A DNA stretch of 64,000 nt from Calonectria ilicicola. Its lineage: Eukaryota > Ascomycota > Sordariomycetes > Hypocreales > Nectriaceae. The position numbers and the translations under genes are program-made. Positions 12,469 to 24,147 of this stretch are shown one piece after another (the first letter of the stretch is position 1; every line of letters starts with the position of its first letter). Location: contig CP085830.1 in assembly GCA_020809705.1 (NCBI GenBank), positions 5,518,001-5,582,000 on the forward strand, given 5' to 3'. The notes below the pieces were generated by a model. The model was not told the origin of the DNA, did not search any database, and was given only the letters and a program-made list of their open reading frames with translations.

Positions 12469-14561
12469 GTTTTTGCTTGCCAAATCTTGCAATGTTTTAA
12501 TTTGTGACAAGTTGATGCTGGGACCGACTTGTCGGTTCAATTCATTGTCTTTATACGTTTGTGATACTCCTATCAACCAGAGCGTCTTAAGTTGAATGGA
12601 AAGTTTTTTATTGGTGTACTGGAATTCATTTCAATGTAATTCTTAGCCACAGTGTGATGAAATAGAGAATTAAAAAAAAAAAAAGAACCACCGCTTCGCG
12701 CCCTCTGGAATTTCCAGAGGGAAGTGGACGCCGTACCCAACGATAGTTGATATCTTCAGGAATAGCTTTTTTAGGGCTCAAATTAGTAGTGGGAAATCGT
12801 TGCCTATGCCCTTTCAGTAATGTGGCACAAGTTGGTCCAACATAGAAGGCTTGGCGAAAGTTTGTATTAGGCGGTGGTAGTGATGAACTCAATTAGCCGA
12901 TAGAACCTTTTGATTCATTCACATGTACTACTTCATCCATTGCGTGAATACGTGTATATAAAGCAGCTGGCTATTTTACGTCCCTTATTGCACTGTTCGG
13001 GTTTTAGACGAATAAAACATCCCAAATAGTTGCTATTGTAAGGGCACTCACTCTTGAGCACCCAAGCTAAATGAAACTTGGTCAAGATATTTTGTAATCA
13101 ATGAATAATTCACGAATGTTTGCAAATAAGAAACTATCCAAACGCGCTGGTACTTTGTTCTTAGGCAATGATGAAGATTTAACCAGAGACAAACTATCCA
13201 ATATAAAGCGAATTCGATCGTTTTAACCAAAGCTAATTGGTATGTCCAGTACCAAAATTGAACTCGGACATTTACCTGGATACTGTGCGGAAGCTGGATG
13301 CTGCATAAACCCAAAGTATCTGACTGTGGGTTACCGCATTAGCCAAATCAAGTCAAGCACAAGCTTAAATCGAGGCTTACACTAGGCCCTTGGTTCAAAG
13401 CAAGTCCTTGGTAAAACTTTAATTGACACATCTCGTCAAATTCATGCTGCAGCTTGGACCTTTGTCAACGTCAAAGTAGTAAAAAAAAAGCTTGAATATA
13501 AGTTGGGTGTAGCGGACTCGATAGAATCAGTGGTTGAATATATCGCCAAGTGCTTATACGACAGAAGCCACAAAGCTGCGATTACCAATTGTTGCCATTT
13601 GTCACACCGATGATGAATGTTGTCCAGAAGTGTCAGAAGCGTTGATAAATCTTTCTTCTTTTTGATCGTGATTTTCGCTTGGTTTAAACGGATTCTTAGC
13701 TCGCTGCCTTTCTTGAGTAAATTTCACAAAATTAAATGCACATCTAAATCAAAGGAAGCCCAGAATCAACTTCGGATTTAGCTTCGCCGTTGAATTCCTT
13801 TGGCTAACAATGGCTATAATGCAACGATTTCCCGCAATGCCCCAGTGAGGCGGTGCCAGGGGAAAGTGCATTGAAGTGTGATCATCTCATTATCCCCGTC
13901 TCTTTTCCCTGGAAAATAAACCAATCAACATGGGGCGGCGGCTTGGCGGACTTCTCGGGGGAATACGGACTTTCGGACAAATAGCATTGTACGGAAGCAC
14001 AAAAGACCTGGCTGAGCTGCGGCCAACGTGACCCACAGTTGTCCTGGACATGGAGTTCCAGCAGCGAATGAAATGCAAGGGTCGGCATGACTTTCCTGTC
14101 GAATTTGACGTGCCAAAGACCCTTGTGGCTTGTTGGATACGTTTACAATTGCAATCGTGACTGTAGTTCAAATCAGCTCGGTTGCAAGAGGAGGAGTGTA
14201 GTAATTCTGGTCAAATGTTTGTTTACATAGCACTAACTCGGTCTGGCTACAATTTTTGTCTCATCTTTTATAATTCTTGTTACTGGAATTGGTTATTACT
14301 ATTCTGACCTGAATCTGATGTGGAGATATATAGTTTATCGTCGCCTTGGCACGCCACAATGAATGGCTATATTGCGTGTCGATGCGTAGACAAAGAAGGC
14401 TTTGCAAAGTTTATTGAGCTCTTAAAATCTAAAAGAGGGTTGAAAATTTAATATTTATTGATGCTGCAAGGTCCTACTCGATCATCAGAGCATTCCATGA
14501 ATTCTCTATTCACCAAACACTCGTTGCATTCACGGCGGCTTTAATTCATAAACTATTCGCA
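12469..14561. other. Intergenic region, no gene recognised
   Basis: About 2.1 kb. A minus-strand frame at 12626-12892 has a varied first half but ends in a hydrophobic tail made by an A-rich tract; I do not support it as a gene. The last few hundred bases should be the promoter of the hydroxylase gene at 14562. Confidence 0.45.
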
Positions 14562-15431
14562 ATGTTCTCTTTATCAGCCTCTCAAATTCCCTTGTCTGTC
14601 TATGTTTGGACTGTCCAGGAGATCGTCTTTCACCTCGTCGGTGCTGCGTTTGAATGGTGCGACCGAACAGGTACTTTACGGTGGTTTAAGCTCCGGAAAT
14701 CTGATCCCCAATCCTATTCTCGCTTATTATCGCGCGTCTTGTTTAACCAAATATTTATTCTCTTGCCATGTATGATCTTGGCTGAGGCTTGTGGCTGGTG
14801 CTTTAGCGGAGACTCTCGTATCAGTCCTGCTCGTCTTATATTCTCATTTTTGGCAATGGCTGTTGGCCACGATGTCATCCAGCACCTAACACATCACTAT
14901 CTTTTACACCAACCAGTTGTTCCGCTTATGAGAATCTTGCGACACTCGATTCATCATTCGACAAAAGCAAATTCAGGCATAAGCGCGTGCTATATGTCAG
15001 CGCCGGACTTTTTTCTTGAAATTGTGCTGCCATTTTTGGTACCGCTTGCTCTCATCGGCGGGGGCGGGACAAACTTTCTATTCCATGCATTAGTCGCTGG
15101 CCTTGGGGCAGTTGGAGGAGTGTATGAGCACTCTGGTTACGATTTTGCATTGCCATTTCGAAATCCTAGGGGTAAGATATTGAGGAGCTGGCCGTTCATA
15201 CGCCAGATCCTCGGAAACTTTCTTGATAATCGCGCCCATGCAGAGCACCACTATCGCGGAAATGTCTCCTTCTCTGATGGCTTTGGAAGTCCTAGTATTT
15301 GCGATACTCTCCTTGGTACCCGCTGGGATTTGGTGGCGGAACATCGTCGTGCTGCCGAACGTGAATGGCAGTTGCAGCAGGCGTATATCGGGTTGAGAAA
15401 TGATTCAATGGAGAAATGGGTCGCGCTATAA
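14562..15431 (+). CDS. Fatty acid hydroxylase/sterol desaturase superfamily membrane protein
   Basis: Single-exon gene of 289 residues. The di-iron histidine clusters of the superfamily are visible: a first box with HDVIQHLTHH (about residues 104-113), a second RHSIHH (about 127-132), and a C-terminal HAEHH box (about 226-230). Hydrophobic segments before and between them place it as an integral, probably ER, membrane protein. Members use O2 and electrons from cytochrome b5 or P450 reductase to hydroxylate or desaturate sterols, sphingolipids or fatty alcohols; the substrate cannot be read here. It is convergent with the MpaB-like gene, the two stops being only 100 bp apart. The two could share a pathway, but opposite orientation gives no proof. 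Confidence 0.85.
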   Translation: MFSLSASQIPLSVYVWTVQEIVFHLVGAAFEWCDRTGTLRWFKLRKSDPQSYSRLLSRVLFNQIFILLPCMILAEACGWCFSGDSRISPARLIFSFLAMAVGHDVIQHLTHHYLLHQPVVPLMRILRHSIHHSTKANSGISACYMSAPDFFLEIVLPFLVPLALIGGGGTNFLFHALVAGLGAVGGVYEHSGYDFALPFRNPRGKILRSWPFIRQILGNFLDNRAHAEHHYRGNVSFSDGFGSPSICDTLLGTRWDLVAEHRRAAEREWQLQQAYIGLRNDSMEKWVAL

Positions 15432-15530
15432 ATTCGGACTGAACTTTTTATACTGTGCTTTTTATTATATATAAGCCTTGAAATATTGAAGTGAAATTAT
15501 TTTTCAACTGCGTCCTTTAACCCCTCACAA

Positions 15531-16457
15531 TCACAAACCACCTGATCCGACTCGTGGAGGGATACCGCGCCAAAAACGGTACAATTCACACCTAAGGCCA
15601 CTGGGCGTTATGTGATGGATAATTCTCAAACTGATGATGATGAAATTGTAAAATAGCCACATCAGCCAAGAATTTGGATCAGGCAGCCCGTAGTCTTCTC
15701 TGATGCGAGGAGGCAACCCTGCCGCGGTGACAATCCTGACTGGCAACAAAAGGCAACGAAAGTACCACGGGAATATGCTGCCATACAATATGGCCTGACA
15801 CACCTCTTTTGCTTCGTTGGTGACTCTCAAACTGGCTACTTTGCGCTCCCAATATGAGTCAAATTCGCCCAACGAAGCAGGCCAGAGCTCCATGGGCATT
15901 TTCAAGCTGGCACCGATCGCGCCGTGAGCGAGACACATGGATTCTCGGAAATGGGAGTCTACTTCTCCGAATAGAGCCTGATGTGCTTGTAGGACCCCAT
16001 GAACTACAGTCGCTGCAACCCACCGCTGTGTCTCTCCATCGTTGGCGTCGTAGTCGGTGCCACGGACGGACGCATGTCGACGGTTCACCACATTGCAAAC
16101 AGTGACCCGTTGATCGATAGAACCGCACATTATTGTGTATATGTATAGTAGCGTTTTCCGAAGGCGTGAAAACGGATTTTTCGCAAAGTTGGAGTGTCGG
16201 TGAGTGCCTACAGCGACAATCGGGTCCGCAAGTTGCAGGAGGAGAGCCAAGGGAGCCATTAGGCAGTATAAAGGTTCTGAATATATTTTCTCCATATCCG
16301 ATTTCGTCAGGTTGACTTTTGTAGTTGAAGGGCTCTGCCAGTCATGAGTACGTGCCTGGGCCTTTCCATTGTGGCGCTCGTGTCCATGGAGCAGAGAGCA
16401 GTGCTTCTCCGGGCACGACATTGAAGCAGGCTGGATTTTATCTCTCCGTGGGATCAA
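15531..16457 (-). CDS. MpaB/DUF2236-family oxygenase-like protein
   Basis: Single open frame of 308 residues; the Met at 16295 is an alternative start that begins at the conserved part and gives 254 residues. The family (ER-bound oxygenase MpaB / rubber oxygenase Lcp / DUF2236) is recognised from the LLLQLADP segment, the HRHSNF block, the VRGTDYDANDGETQRWV block and the following helical segment. The usual Ala-His-Pro is Ala-Asp-Pro here, which may affect cofactor binding. A hydrophobic C-terminal stretch (about residues 260-283) suggests membrane association. Members perform oxidative cleavages in secondary metabolism or remain uncharacterised. A shadow frame on the other strand has no family resemblance. 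Confidence 0.75.
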   Translation of the reverse strand: MIPRRDKIQPASMSCPEKHCSLLHGHERHNGKAQARTHDWQSPSTTKVNLTKSDMEKIYSEPLYCLMAPLALLLQLADPIVAVGTHRHSNFAKNPFSRLRKTLLYIYTIMCGSIDQRVTVCNVVNRRHASVRGTDYDANDGETQRWVAATVVHGVLQAHQALFGEVDSHFRESMCLAHGAIGASLKMPMELWPASLGEFDSYWERKVASLRVTNEAKEVCQAILYGSIFPWYFRCLLLPVRIVTAAGLPPRIREDYGLPDPNSWLMWLFYNFIIISLRIIHHITPSGLRCELYRFWRGIPPRVGSGGL

Positions 16458-17579
16458 GTTACATTAGTAGATGACCATCAGTGGTCGCTGTTTGGGGGTT
16501 GATGGACTTAAATATTGTTCGGTGTCTTCTCTCAGCCCTTAGATTCAACAGCCATGCATTACAATAAACGCCATGCCGCCTAATGGGTCAAAGCGGACTC
16601 ACCGAGCCAGCCACTCAACAGATATCATCCCAAAGAAATTTATTGTTTGGTTAATCCGACTAACAACGCGCGCTCCGACTGCATACTTGTGGACCAGCTG
16701 ACGTTAAACGCCTCACCCAAATAAATGTCGTAAATGGCTGTCACATGCCGGCGCGCCAGCAATAGCGCTGACTCGGCGTTGACACCGTCTTAATCGAGGC
16801 AAAGCGCCGGTTCATTCACCTAGAGCCCAGCTAACGTTTGTACAATTAGCGCGCCACCATTTGTCTCAGCTGCCCACTGCCAGCGGGGCGCAAGAAGGGT
16901 GACATAAATAACCGCGACAGGGCAAAAAATACCAAGGTGCGGGAAATTTTCCCATGTTGCGTACGTTCAATAAGAAGGATCTCCATCCAATTCAGATGGA
17001 GGCTAGTTTAAAGAGATTGAATCAAATTGGTTTGCCTTTGAGAACAGCCCACAAACTTGCTTCGCAAAATGATGCTTTATTATCCTACTTTTTCTTTGAA
17101 AATGGGAGAGATTCTTGCGCTCGTGAACGCGATTACCACCAAACCATTACAGCACTATTTCTCCCAATATTCCTCCGCTCCCAGACCATGCACTTTGAAG
17201 GACACTCATACAGTGCACTGGATGGGAGCGGCATATTTGAAGCCAGAGCCAGATTATTAGGAATAGGTTTCGGAATGCGTTAAATTCTCGTGCAGCCTTG
17301 TAGATTCTGATGCTGGCATTGTTCGCTGGGTTCGAATTGCAAGCATGGCCGTCTAGAATGAGCGCACAAGGCCAAACACGTGATGACATGTCAAATCGCT
17401 TGACGGGGGACTTTATGAGGGATATAAATAACCATTCAACATACCAAACGGATGGAGATACTGTAGGTTGAAGCTCCCTCGCTATCCTCTACCTTGGTAA
17501 AGGCTCCTTTCAGAAGCATGGCCATAAATATACGTTTTCGGATTACCTAATCACAAGCAGTCAGATCTGCCATTGGACG
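16458..17579. other. Intergenic region, no gene recognised
   Basis: About 1.1 kb between the MpaB-like gene start and tRNA-Ile. A 109-codon frame at 16954-17283 has no resemblance to a known family and is not supported. Confidence 0.45.
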
Positions 17580-17675
17580 GCTTCCGTAGCTCAGTTGGTT
17601 AGAGCTTCGTACTAATACTTCAATTTGCAAGTCTTGGTCATGCGAAGGTCGCAGGTTCAAGCCCTGCCGGGAGCA
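17580..17675 (+). tRNA. tRNA-Ile (anticodon AAT) with a 22-nt intron
   Basis: Full cloverleaf: acceptor GCTTCCG pairs with CGGGAGC, discriminator A at 17675, D stem GCTC/GAGC, anticodon stem TCGTA/TGCGA, T arm GCAGG-TTCAAGC-CCTGC. The anticodon is AAT at 17614-17616, with T before and A after it. An intron occupies 17618-17639, one base 3' of the anticodon, the canonical position. No CCA is encoded, as expected for a nuclear gene. Confidence 0.92.
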
Positions 17676-18715
17676 GTAGTGCCTCACGATGCCATCCAAT
17701 ATTTTTGCATTTTTGTCCTGATAGAGCTTTTTCTAATGCAGTGCATCGGCTCCATTGGTGAATGACAGAATTAACCAGACCATGGTGGTGACGAAGCAGA
17801 AACTGGCTTCAATCAAATCATCGACTCGACTCAGTGTATTCACTTAGCCAGGCAGTTTTTCCATGTGCCCCGACGATCGAGGGCCATATTGATACGACCA
17901 CGTACAATTTAGTTCTCATTCATTCAACGCGTTAATCCGAAACCCCAACAAGGTCGAACAGAGGACAGTGCAGCACTACTTGATGGATGGCTCAGGGAAA
18001 AATTGCAAACATCTATGAATTATCTCATAATGTTCATAGATCAAGATTTCGGTCTCGACGATCCTCACCAGTCACTGTGCACTCAGTGATACGACTGTTG
18101 TGCTTTGCCATCCTTTTGCTAGCCACGGGGTCGATTTTACAAGTTTACAAAGCTGAACATGGAGATTTTATCTTTCCACGGCTATTTCTTTTACAGCGGA
18201 TTCAATCACTATCACACTTGTGCCTGATGCCAAGGCTAAAGTCAGGCCACTTACCCAAATCAGAAATTGCCGAACTTTGGGTTTTTCTCTCCATGCTGCT
18301 GTCAGCATGGGCATCTGACATTGATGTTTTTGGTGCTGCAGTAGTTTTGACCAGTTATGCAGATCTCGGCAATTCGTCCGAAAATAACGAGCATGGGGGC
18401 TCGCAAGGAATCAGAGTAAACAGGCCTCCGAACACGGAAAGATGACGGCATAATGGCAAACAGGCTCTTAAGCTTATCGAGGGAGCTTGTAAAATTCCAT
18501 GCAACGCTGAAATGACATGAGGGGCGCTTCTTAATGCTTCCCTCGGGTCCAATTGCCCATCTGACCATGAGCACCACGGCGTGAATCAGCAGGCGAGAAC
18601 TGCTCAAAAAGTTCAATCAAGTCCAATTGCACAAAATAATCGAGCTTAGCGCGCCGAATAAATGATCTACTACTTCTAAACGTTTCTTTCCATTGGGATA
18701 TATAGACTCCTGAAT
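17676..18715. other. Intergenic region, no gene recognised
   Basis: About 1 kb between tRNA-Ile and the end of a minus-strand membrane protein gene. A 152-codon plus-strand frame at 17987-18445 has one hydrophobic segment but no family resemblance. Confidence 0.45.
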
Positions 18716-21374
18716 TCAGGCTGGCGTGAGCGGCGAGACACTCTGTGCTCTATCAATTGGCTCCAAGGGTGCGACATGAAATCCTTGACCATCAGGCTTT
18801 AACGCGCGATATTCTTGCGCTTGCGACTGCACATGACGTGTCTCATCCACTGGCGCTGACTTGTTGCATTCCTCAACTTCCGATTCCGTCGTCTTTTTTG
18901 GATGCCCATCCGCCATCTCCACCTGCGTCTTCGCATTCTGCTTGCTCCAGTCTTTTGCCGACATTATGAAATCGCTCGAGTCGGGGTGGAACATGTTAGT
19001 CAGGACTCGTCCAACAGCAACTTGCTTTAGTCGCTGATCCAAGACCCGAAAGTTGGACTGACGTGTCATCACAGACATAACTGCAAAGATTGAAATTCCA
19101 AGCATGCAAACGATGACCAAGACTGCAGGGGTGAAAAAAGCCCAGTGGTACTTGACTTTATGAACGGTTAATTGCACGTTAATGCTGGCTGCATCGGCCG
19201 AATCATCGTTGCCAACTCCTAAAACACCCTTCGTTCCGACGAGGGCTGATGAAGCAATATCTGTCCAAAGGAGCTTCATGATGGTAGATACAGTCTCGGC
19301 GGATTCCGATAGACGCTTCCATTTCATCCACAGACTGAGGCTGTTTTCAGCTGTGAAATCTAGCTTTGATGATCCAGTATCCATCTTACTTACAAGCCAT
19401 GCAATACTTTCCATGGCCTGGATAGGAACAATGGAGCCTGGAAGATTCATCAAAGGAACTTCTGTATCCAGCACATCAGCGGCGCTGGACCCTACCATGT
19501 ATAGAGATGGCGCTTGTATGGTTGAGATGTTGTGAAAACCCTTGTAAGCCGGATCAAGTATGCCCCAAATGGGATTGAATTGCTCGAGATTAAAATACCA
19601 ATCCTCGATGCCCCAGAGAGGCATGTCATCTGTCCTGTCATATTTCTTGTCTTCGATTTTTCGAGTAGCCAAATTTTCAAGGTCCTGGCCGGTGCCGTTG
19701 TGAAAAAAGGTGACCGTTTTTATAGTCGCCTTGACAGTCGAGGCGCATGTATGTAAGCACGAAGACCATTGGCTGCCATCTTCAAAAATTGCCTCAGCGC
19801 CACCATCCTGTCGCTTGGGGACACCCCGAATCATGTTGCATGCGACATAGGTGTTGTTTAGCTTTACTGGTGCTTCTTGCAGCGTGCCAATGCATAGGTT
19901 CTCTTCGACAGGCGGTCAGTACAAAGTAGCACATCAAATGTCAGTGTCTGCTTACTTCCAATCTCGAAATGTGTGAAATTGATGCCATAAGGGTTCGGAT
20001 AAATTTGCTCGTCATCCTCTGTCAACGTTGTGTCCATGACTAGACTGCTAAAGGAATCAATCAATCCAAGCGCTTTATAGCGGGTATCTGCATCGTTGTC
20101 TCCGTGTATACTAAATGTCTTGTTCATTTTCGAATCAATCCGGGAGAATAGCCTGGTCCCATTTCGATTTGATGTAGGATCTGTAATGTTCATGAAAAGC
20201 ATGGTGGCTTTGTTAAAGTACCAAGCTGATTGGTATGCTCGCATTCGAAGATCAGGCTGGTTTCTGCCATTGCGTTGATCATTGGCAGGGTCAGTCTTGT
20301 TAATGTTGACAAATCTGCTACGGTCTGTCATGAAGACCTTTGCTACTTGAATTGTGGCTATTCTATTCTCCGCTTTGGCAATCGAGATAGTAAAGTCAAC
20401 TATGGTGTTAGTATCCACGCACTCCACCTCTGGTTCAAGGAACAAAAGGTCTTCTGACCATGTAACGCCTCTGCTGTGCCCAACCGGAAGTGTGTGATTT
20501 CGAAAGCCAATACTCCCTGTCTGGGCATCAATAAGCAACCCCTCTACGGGTCTGACCTTATTCTCCAGCGCTGATGATTCAAGAAATCGGAAAGATCCAG
20601 ATGCAAATGGGGTTCCGTTATTGATGAGCCGGTTATACTGAGTACTCAACTGGCGCCACTCGATGTCAAAGTAGTTTGATACCGTCGTCTTCTGACCCTT
20701 GGTTCCACTTGTGTAGATGTCAAGCAAAATGCTTGGGACGGTTGCGTTAGTGCTCCTGTTGGAACAATTTGTGGTTAGGCCATCATATGTGTAGACAGCA
20801 GTATCAGATATATATGGACATGGCGCGTCGCAGCCAAACTCTGGATAGACACATGTGCGAGTAAAGGGTAGTCCGTGTCGACTAGAAGTCCCCGAGTAGA
20901 AGGCACCAGAGTCTGCAACATATTTAAATGCAGCATCAGAGGGACTTTTACTCAGCTCATCCGCCTCATAAAGGCCCAGGGGAGTAACAACACCCGCAAT
21001 AGACACCAGTACAGCAATCCAGGGAATGCTTGCTGTAGTCCAAAATATTGACTTTCGAACCCCACGCGATTGAGCCGAGTCATCTTGACGGATGAGTGGC
21101 CAGAAGGAACTCTGCAAGGACTTTCCAGTCACGGTCCTAATAAAATTAGACCCGAACAAAGACCCCATTGTATTCACTCACCAGGTCGTAGCCGTTTCCC
21201 TATCTCTCAGTTGACCAGCGAGAATAAAGGTAATGACTGTGGGACACCAAAGCTGGACTACGCATCAGATTCAGCAACGTCATTCCCCTTCTCTAACAAT
21301 GGGCGTTGTAACTCACCAAGCACAATGCAAAAGGCGATGATACCGGCGACATAACCAGTCGTCAGCTCAGCCAT
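18716..21374 (-). CDS. Large fungal-specific membrane glycoprotein of unknown function (833 aa)
   Basis: Four exons, 21374-21317, 21257-21182, 21136-19956 and 19902-18716, with introns of 59, 45, 46-class and 53 nt; all joins keep frame. The N-terminus has a hydrophobic stretch spanning exons 1-2 (GYVAGIIAFCIVLV and PTVITFILAG) and another in exon 3 (WTTASIPWIAVLVSIAGVV). A long predicted extracellular region rich in Asn-x-Ser/Thr sites follows, with paired cysteines (CVYPEFGCDAPCPY), then a final membrane span (FFTPAVLVIVCMLGISIFAV) and a charged cytosolic tail of about 120 residues. This is the layout of a large ascomycete-specific family without assigned role; I do not name a function. The last acceptor (TCGAAG) is the weakest splice site. 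Confidence is high in the gene, moderate in each boundary. Confidence 0.8.
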
Positions 21375-21982
21375 TATGCCAAAACTTCTTCCTACCAAAT
21401 TCTTCTTGAAACCTCTCTTCACCGTTCAGAACCAGAGAATGCGCAAATAAGACACTCAGAGTAGTCGGGGATGCCGTCAGATATGTTATTAAAATGCTTG
21501 GCCACGCCTCACTCCCGCTTGCAGGCCCTGGATTATAAAACCATCCGCAGCTTCCGCAAACCAAAAAGGCCGCTGCATGGACCTAAACAGCTTTGTTTGA
21601 GCTTTTATGTATGTAACCCTCCATAACAAACATTAAGGTGTAGCTTTAAATGACCCATGCATTTACCCACCCAATCATGGCCTAAAATCTCGGAGTCTTG
21701 GCCGCGTCAAAACATCAGCCCATGCAAGAACCCCAGAATCAGGGCTGGAATAGCCCCATTCCGAGCCACGATGAGCCCTCTCAGGCGCCGCATCCCTGTC
21801 GAAGGGTGAGCCTAACGATCCGGTAAGCTTGGCCGGCGCGCGCTCCTAGATAAGTGCTTACCGTGCTTGTTAATCCTTGATATGATGCAATTGGAAATCG
21901 CCCGAGCGACCATGTCTTGGCCAGCTGAGCCAGTCCTCAGTGCTCACTTGAATCAAACATTTTGACATCTTCATTGCCCGAG
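21375..21982. other. Divergent promoter region
   Basis: 608 bp between two divergently transcribed membrane/surface protein genes (starts at 21374 minus and 21983 plus). No gene or clear element recognised inside. Confidence 0.5.
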
Positions 21983-22618
21983 ATGGTTCTGCGCCTTGTA
22001 TTCTGGAGTGTGATTTTGGCCTTTCTCGCCCCGGTTACTCTGGCGCAAGATGACAGTGACAATATTTTTGAGTATTGCCGAGGCTCAGGTTCAATCTGCG
22101 AGGACGCTTGGGACCTTGACGATCTGTGCAAAGCAAACGCAACTGGTGCAGATTATTACAAGTGCAAATGCGAATCGGGATATGTCCCAACCATGCAAGA
22201 GTGAGTCGTCTTACTACCATTTGATATGCGATGCGAATAAATAACCAGATGTCTCTATTGTTTGATGACTCTTGAAGGCGCCGCGAGCAATGATAATATA
22301 ATTAATTCACAGTCGTGCATAGAAGACGGTGTCACGATCGCACCGATACCCACAAGCATTATTTCTCAGCAAATTGAGCGCAACAAAACACTCGCGGTCC
22401 CAAATGTCACCTTCACCACGGACACTGATTCCATCGACATGAGCTACACCACTGCGACTCACGAACCCATCACGTCGACACTCTATGGATATGGAGGAGC
22501 AACCGTCACACTTCCCGATACGACACGCCAGACGGAATCGAATGATGCAAATGCCGGTGGCAGGAACAAGGCTTTCGTGGCTGTCTACTTTATTATCCTA
22601 CTTGTATATATTTATTAG
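21983..22618 (+). CDS. Secreted Cys-rich, probably GPI-anchored surface protein (195 aa)
   Basis: Two exons, 21983-22200 and 22249-22618, with a 48-nt intron (GTGAGT ... ACCAG). The start at 21983 opens a signal peptide (MVLRLVFWSVILAFLAPVTLA); an in-frame ATG at 21962 is less likely. Residues about 23-95 hold a cysteine-rich domain with Cys in EYC, SIC, DLC, YKCKC, ECLYC and SQSC, and the splice lies inside it. A Ser/Thr-rich, N-glycosylatable region and a short hydrophobic C-terminus (AFVAVYFIILLVYIY) preceded by small residues fit GPI attachment. The role is unknown; such proteins sit in the wall or outer plasma membrane. It converges on the gene at 22673-23621, 54 bp away. Confidence 0.78.
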
Positions 22619-22672
22619 ATCATTACCCTTCCTCTATTCTGCTGCAGCAGCCTCTTTGAGTGTCGGTGTGTT

Positions 22673-23621
22673 TTAAATAATGATTGAGACCGCCTCCTGA
22701 ATCTTTCGCAAATGTTCTTCCTCGTCATCTACAACCGCCACAACTCCATCAGCATCGCCAACTGCAACTGATCCCTCTATTTCTTGCTGCTCGGGTGCTT
22801 TATTTGCTACCGGCTCAGATTCCTTTTGCTCGGCAACTAGGCTGCCCTTTTCCTCTTCCTCTTCGGCTGGTGGCTCCTCACCAATCTTGTAGACAATTGT
22901 CTTTTTGGTGATCGGAACATACTCCGGCTCCATTATTGCATACGTCTGGTCAATTTTCTTTAGCATCCTACGCCCATCACGCAGAATCTTGTCCAGCAGA
23001 CGAAGTGCAAAGTGCTGGCAGTTGTTGTCGATTGCATCATACTTTTCAGGCATCTCGTTAATGGCCTTGGCGGCTAAATGAAACCATGTTAGAGGACAAA
23101 TGTGAGAATTGGAGTCTTGTAGGTACCATACCCGCATTCCGAACAGCAACATCGTTAAAGTTAGTCACACCCAACTTGTAAGCGATCCAGCCGCCCTCGT
23201 CACCGGTGTAGCGCTCGTTGGTGTAGTAGTTCATGCCATTGATAAACCCAGTCCCTTGGAGTTGATGCAAGTAGTCACCAACAACAACACACCAGTGATG
23301 GATAAGATCAGATGCATCATCCATAGCAACACTCAAACCTCCAGTGAGATAAGACTTGACACCTCCAAGAATGTTCTTGTCAAAGCGACCAAGAGCACCG
23401 CCATCACGGCCACCCATAATAATGCGTGATGCCACATAGACGTCTCTTTCCTGGTCGGTGATACTGGAGGGGCCATCATTAATGACGGACTCATTTGGAT
23501 GGTGACGATCAGCCTGCTTCAAGGGGAGCGCAGGCTCATCAACTATGACCTGAGGTGTTATAATCTCGTCGTTGCGATTTGTGAGCTTGTAGAGCCCGTA
23601 CGCAAGTGCAAAAACACTCAT
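22673..23621 (-). CDS. Protein with LRAT/PPPDE-like Asn-Cys-Gln-His motif (296 aa)
   Basis: Two exons, 23621-23132 and 23073-22673, separated by a 58-nt intron (GTATGG ... TTTAG). The product starts with a short hydrophobic segment (MSVFALAYGLYKL). It then has a domain with HHWCVVVGDYLHQLQ (His and Trp region) and, about 70 residues later, AIDNNCQHFALRLLDKI. A Cys in Asn-Asn-Cys-Gln-His following an upstream His resembles papain-like/NlpC-LRAT-type acyltransferases and peptidases such as PPPDE proteins. The tail is a Glu-rich low-complexity stretch (about residues 215-285) and is probably disordered. The enzymatic role is inference; homologues in filamentous fungi are mostly listed as hypothetical. 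Confidence 0.72.
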
Positions 23622-24147
23622 GGTGTCAGATTGTGTCTAAAAGATCGTTGCAGTATTGCGGGTTACTGTGAATAAAGTTAGGGTTAGAAGGAAACTTTTT
23701 CTTCAATAAATCATCCTAGGTCTTTATATCTTTCGAGGACCGGGTTTTCTGTCAGCCTATTACCCGTCCAGTCGTTTTCAGCTGAGTCGACGACTGATCT
23801 AATGCGTATGAAGCGAAACGACCCACATTGATTCAATAGGAAGCAATATTTGCTGCAAGCTAAACCCGCCCTTGGCTAAACCTGGTTAGCTCCCTCTTTT
23901 TGGTCTATTCTCGACTCAATAGTCACGGAAGGGCCGCGTGTATCTAGCAGCGCAAACTACCAAATTGGGCGCGTGATGCACGACAAACCGCGCAGCTAAG
24001 ACATATGGTATTCGGGTAGATGTACTTTTGAACCTGACTACGGGCATGTCCGGACTATACACGATCCCCAAAGGTATCCATTGCGCAATATATTGCGGCA
24101 TTTGAAACAGGTTTCATCCTACCCATCTTGTGGGAGGTTTGTCTATT
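23622..24147. other. Intergenic region
   Basis: 526 bp holding the promoter of the minus-strand gene ending at 23621 and the 3' end of the regulator ending at 24148. No gene seen. Confidence 0.45.

Noticed and set aside
12626..12892. 88-codon minus-strand frame with hydrophobic tail
   Set aside because: The tail comes from an A-rich tract; no family recognised and no promoter signs.
17987..18445. 152-codon frame with one hydrophobic segment
   Set aside because: No family resemblance, no supporting splice or promoter signs, and overlapping frames on the other strand of similar length.
19835..19955. Frameshift between the two halves of the large membrane protein
   Set aside because: A 53-nt GT-AG intron (19955-19903) joins them in frame with a plausible product.
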